From assembly GCF_002933855.1 (NCBI RefSeq), contig NZ_BFAQ01000012.1, forward strand, positions 118,245-182,244: 64,000 bases of DNA, read 5' to 3'. Origin of the DNA: Vibrio penaeicida. GTDB taxonomy: Bacteria > Pseudomonadota > Gammaproteobacteria > Enterobacterales > Vibrionaceae. A program made the translations under genes and the position numbers. Under the pieces are notes generated by a model. The model made no database searches. It had not been told where the DNA came from and saw only the letters and a program-made list of their open reading frames with translations. This document shows, in pieces, positions 63,654 to 64,000 of this stretch; the stretch's first letter is position 1, and each line of letters opens with the position of its first letter.

Positions 63654-64000
63654 ATGAGCATTCAGTTAGCACAATGGCTACCGGAAGATTCGACATTTAC
63701 TAGCAGAGATAACACATTGAATGTGGTTAAGTTCTTGCTCGGTAAACAGTCTATTCTGAATGCGACAAACAGCGAGTGTAACCCACAACAAGATTGCGCC
63801 GCACATTATAACGATGAAGCAGTTTCTGTAGAGCACATTGCCCGATTAATGTGGGGTTCGGTTCCTGCAAACAATGAGCTCAAACACGAAAATGAAGCGC
63901 TAAGGCAAGCGCTCTTAAATGGCATTTCAGACAAATATAAAAACGCTTGGTCAAATCTAGTGAACTACGATCAGAAAACTGTCGAGATGAGTTCGTTCGC
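63654..64000 (+). CDS. Unknown protein, cut by the window end, under two GAG-type operators
   Basis: A frame open to the window edge, 115 codons visible. The ATG at 63654 follows AAGAGGATGAAC, a good Shine-Dalgarno. The protein begins MSIQLAQWLPEDSTFTSRD, has no signal peptide or membrane segment in the visible part, and contains two Cys in ECNPQQDC. I do not recognise the family from this fragment. Two operator copies upstream and its position next to the sulfatase maturase gene suggest a part in the same glycan pathway. Confidence 0.7.
   Translation, partial: MSIQLAQWLPEDSTFTSRDNTLNVVKFLLGKQSILNATNSECNPQQDCAAHYNDEAVSVEHIARLMWGSVPANNELKHENEALRQALLNGISDKYKNAWSNLVNYDQKTVEMSSF

Overview
The window looks like chromosomal DNA from a marine gammaproteobacterium of the Vibrionaceae type (Vibrio or a close relative). 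This is inferred from the mix of a ProVW osmolyte transporter, a tad/flp pilus locus, secreted GH19 chitinase and GH20 hexosaminidase, a classical Fur box and moderate GC. No rRNA, tRNA, CRISPR array, insertion sequence or integron attC site was recognised.

Layout. 1-5.1 kb: end of a proVW operon, a PAS-GGDEF diguanylate cyclase, a methyltransferase, a TauD-like dioxygenase and a LysE exporter. 5.3-10.1 kb: kduI, a SulP sulfate transporter, galT and kduD. 10.2-16.6 kb: a minus-strand operon (GntR regulator, enolase-superfamily dehydratase, sugar ABC transporter, SDR dehydrogenase, aldose 1-epimerase) headed by a palindromic GntR-type operator. 16.6-20.5 kb: an AT-rich islet with a secreted seven-repeat protein and a two-gene unit of nucleotidyltransferase fold plus SLOG-like membrane protein. 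20.5-25.1 kb: singletons (alpha/beta hydrolase, AraC-GyrI regulator, TrmO-like protein, GNAT-YoaP fusion, Fur-box MFS transporter). 25.3-31.7 kb: GH88 unsaturated glucuronyl hydrolase, GH112 phosphorylase and secreted PL8 lyase. 31.9-36.6 kb: divergent GH20 and GH19 chitinolytic genes. 37.1-48.6 kb: a tad pilus locus from flp to tadG without a prepilin peptidase gene, followed by pcp. 49.4-56.1 kb: a HAD phosphatase gene overlapping a single-module NRPS (C-A-T-E-C) with several altered catalytic motifs. 56.9-59.0 kb: a dicarboxylate/amino-acid symporter and a DOPA-dioxygenase-like protein. 59.0-64.0 kb: two Cys-type sulfatases, their anaerobic maturase, and an unknown protein cut by the window end.

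How it fits together. The PL8, GH88, KduI, KduD, sulfatase, maturase and SulP genes form a split programme for a sulfated uronic-acid glycan of the chondroitin/hyaluronan type. Extracellular PL8 makes unsaturated disaccharides, sulfatases without signal peptides remove sulfate inside the cell, GH88 releases the unsaturated uronate, and KduI/KduD process it. Nine copies of a 15-bp near-palindrome (consensus about TGAAAYGNYGTTTTA) lie upstream of kduI, sulP-galT, kduD, GH88-GH112, PL8, the sulfatases, the maturase and the last gene. They tie the three blocks into one likely regulon resembling KdgR control; the regulator itself is not in the window. GH112 and GalT in the same regulon suggest that a Gal-beta-1,3-HexNAc unit is used too.

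The best candidate for a little-described system is the nucleotidyltransferase plus SLOG-membrane pair at 18.6-20.3 kb, which resembles nucleotide-signalling defence modules. The NRPS with altered motifs is second.
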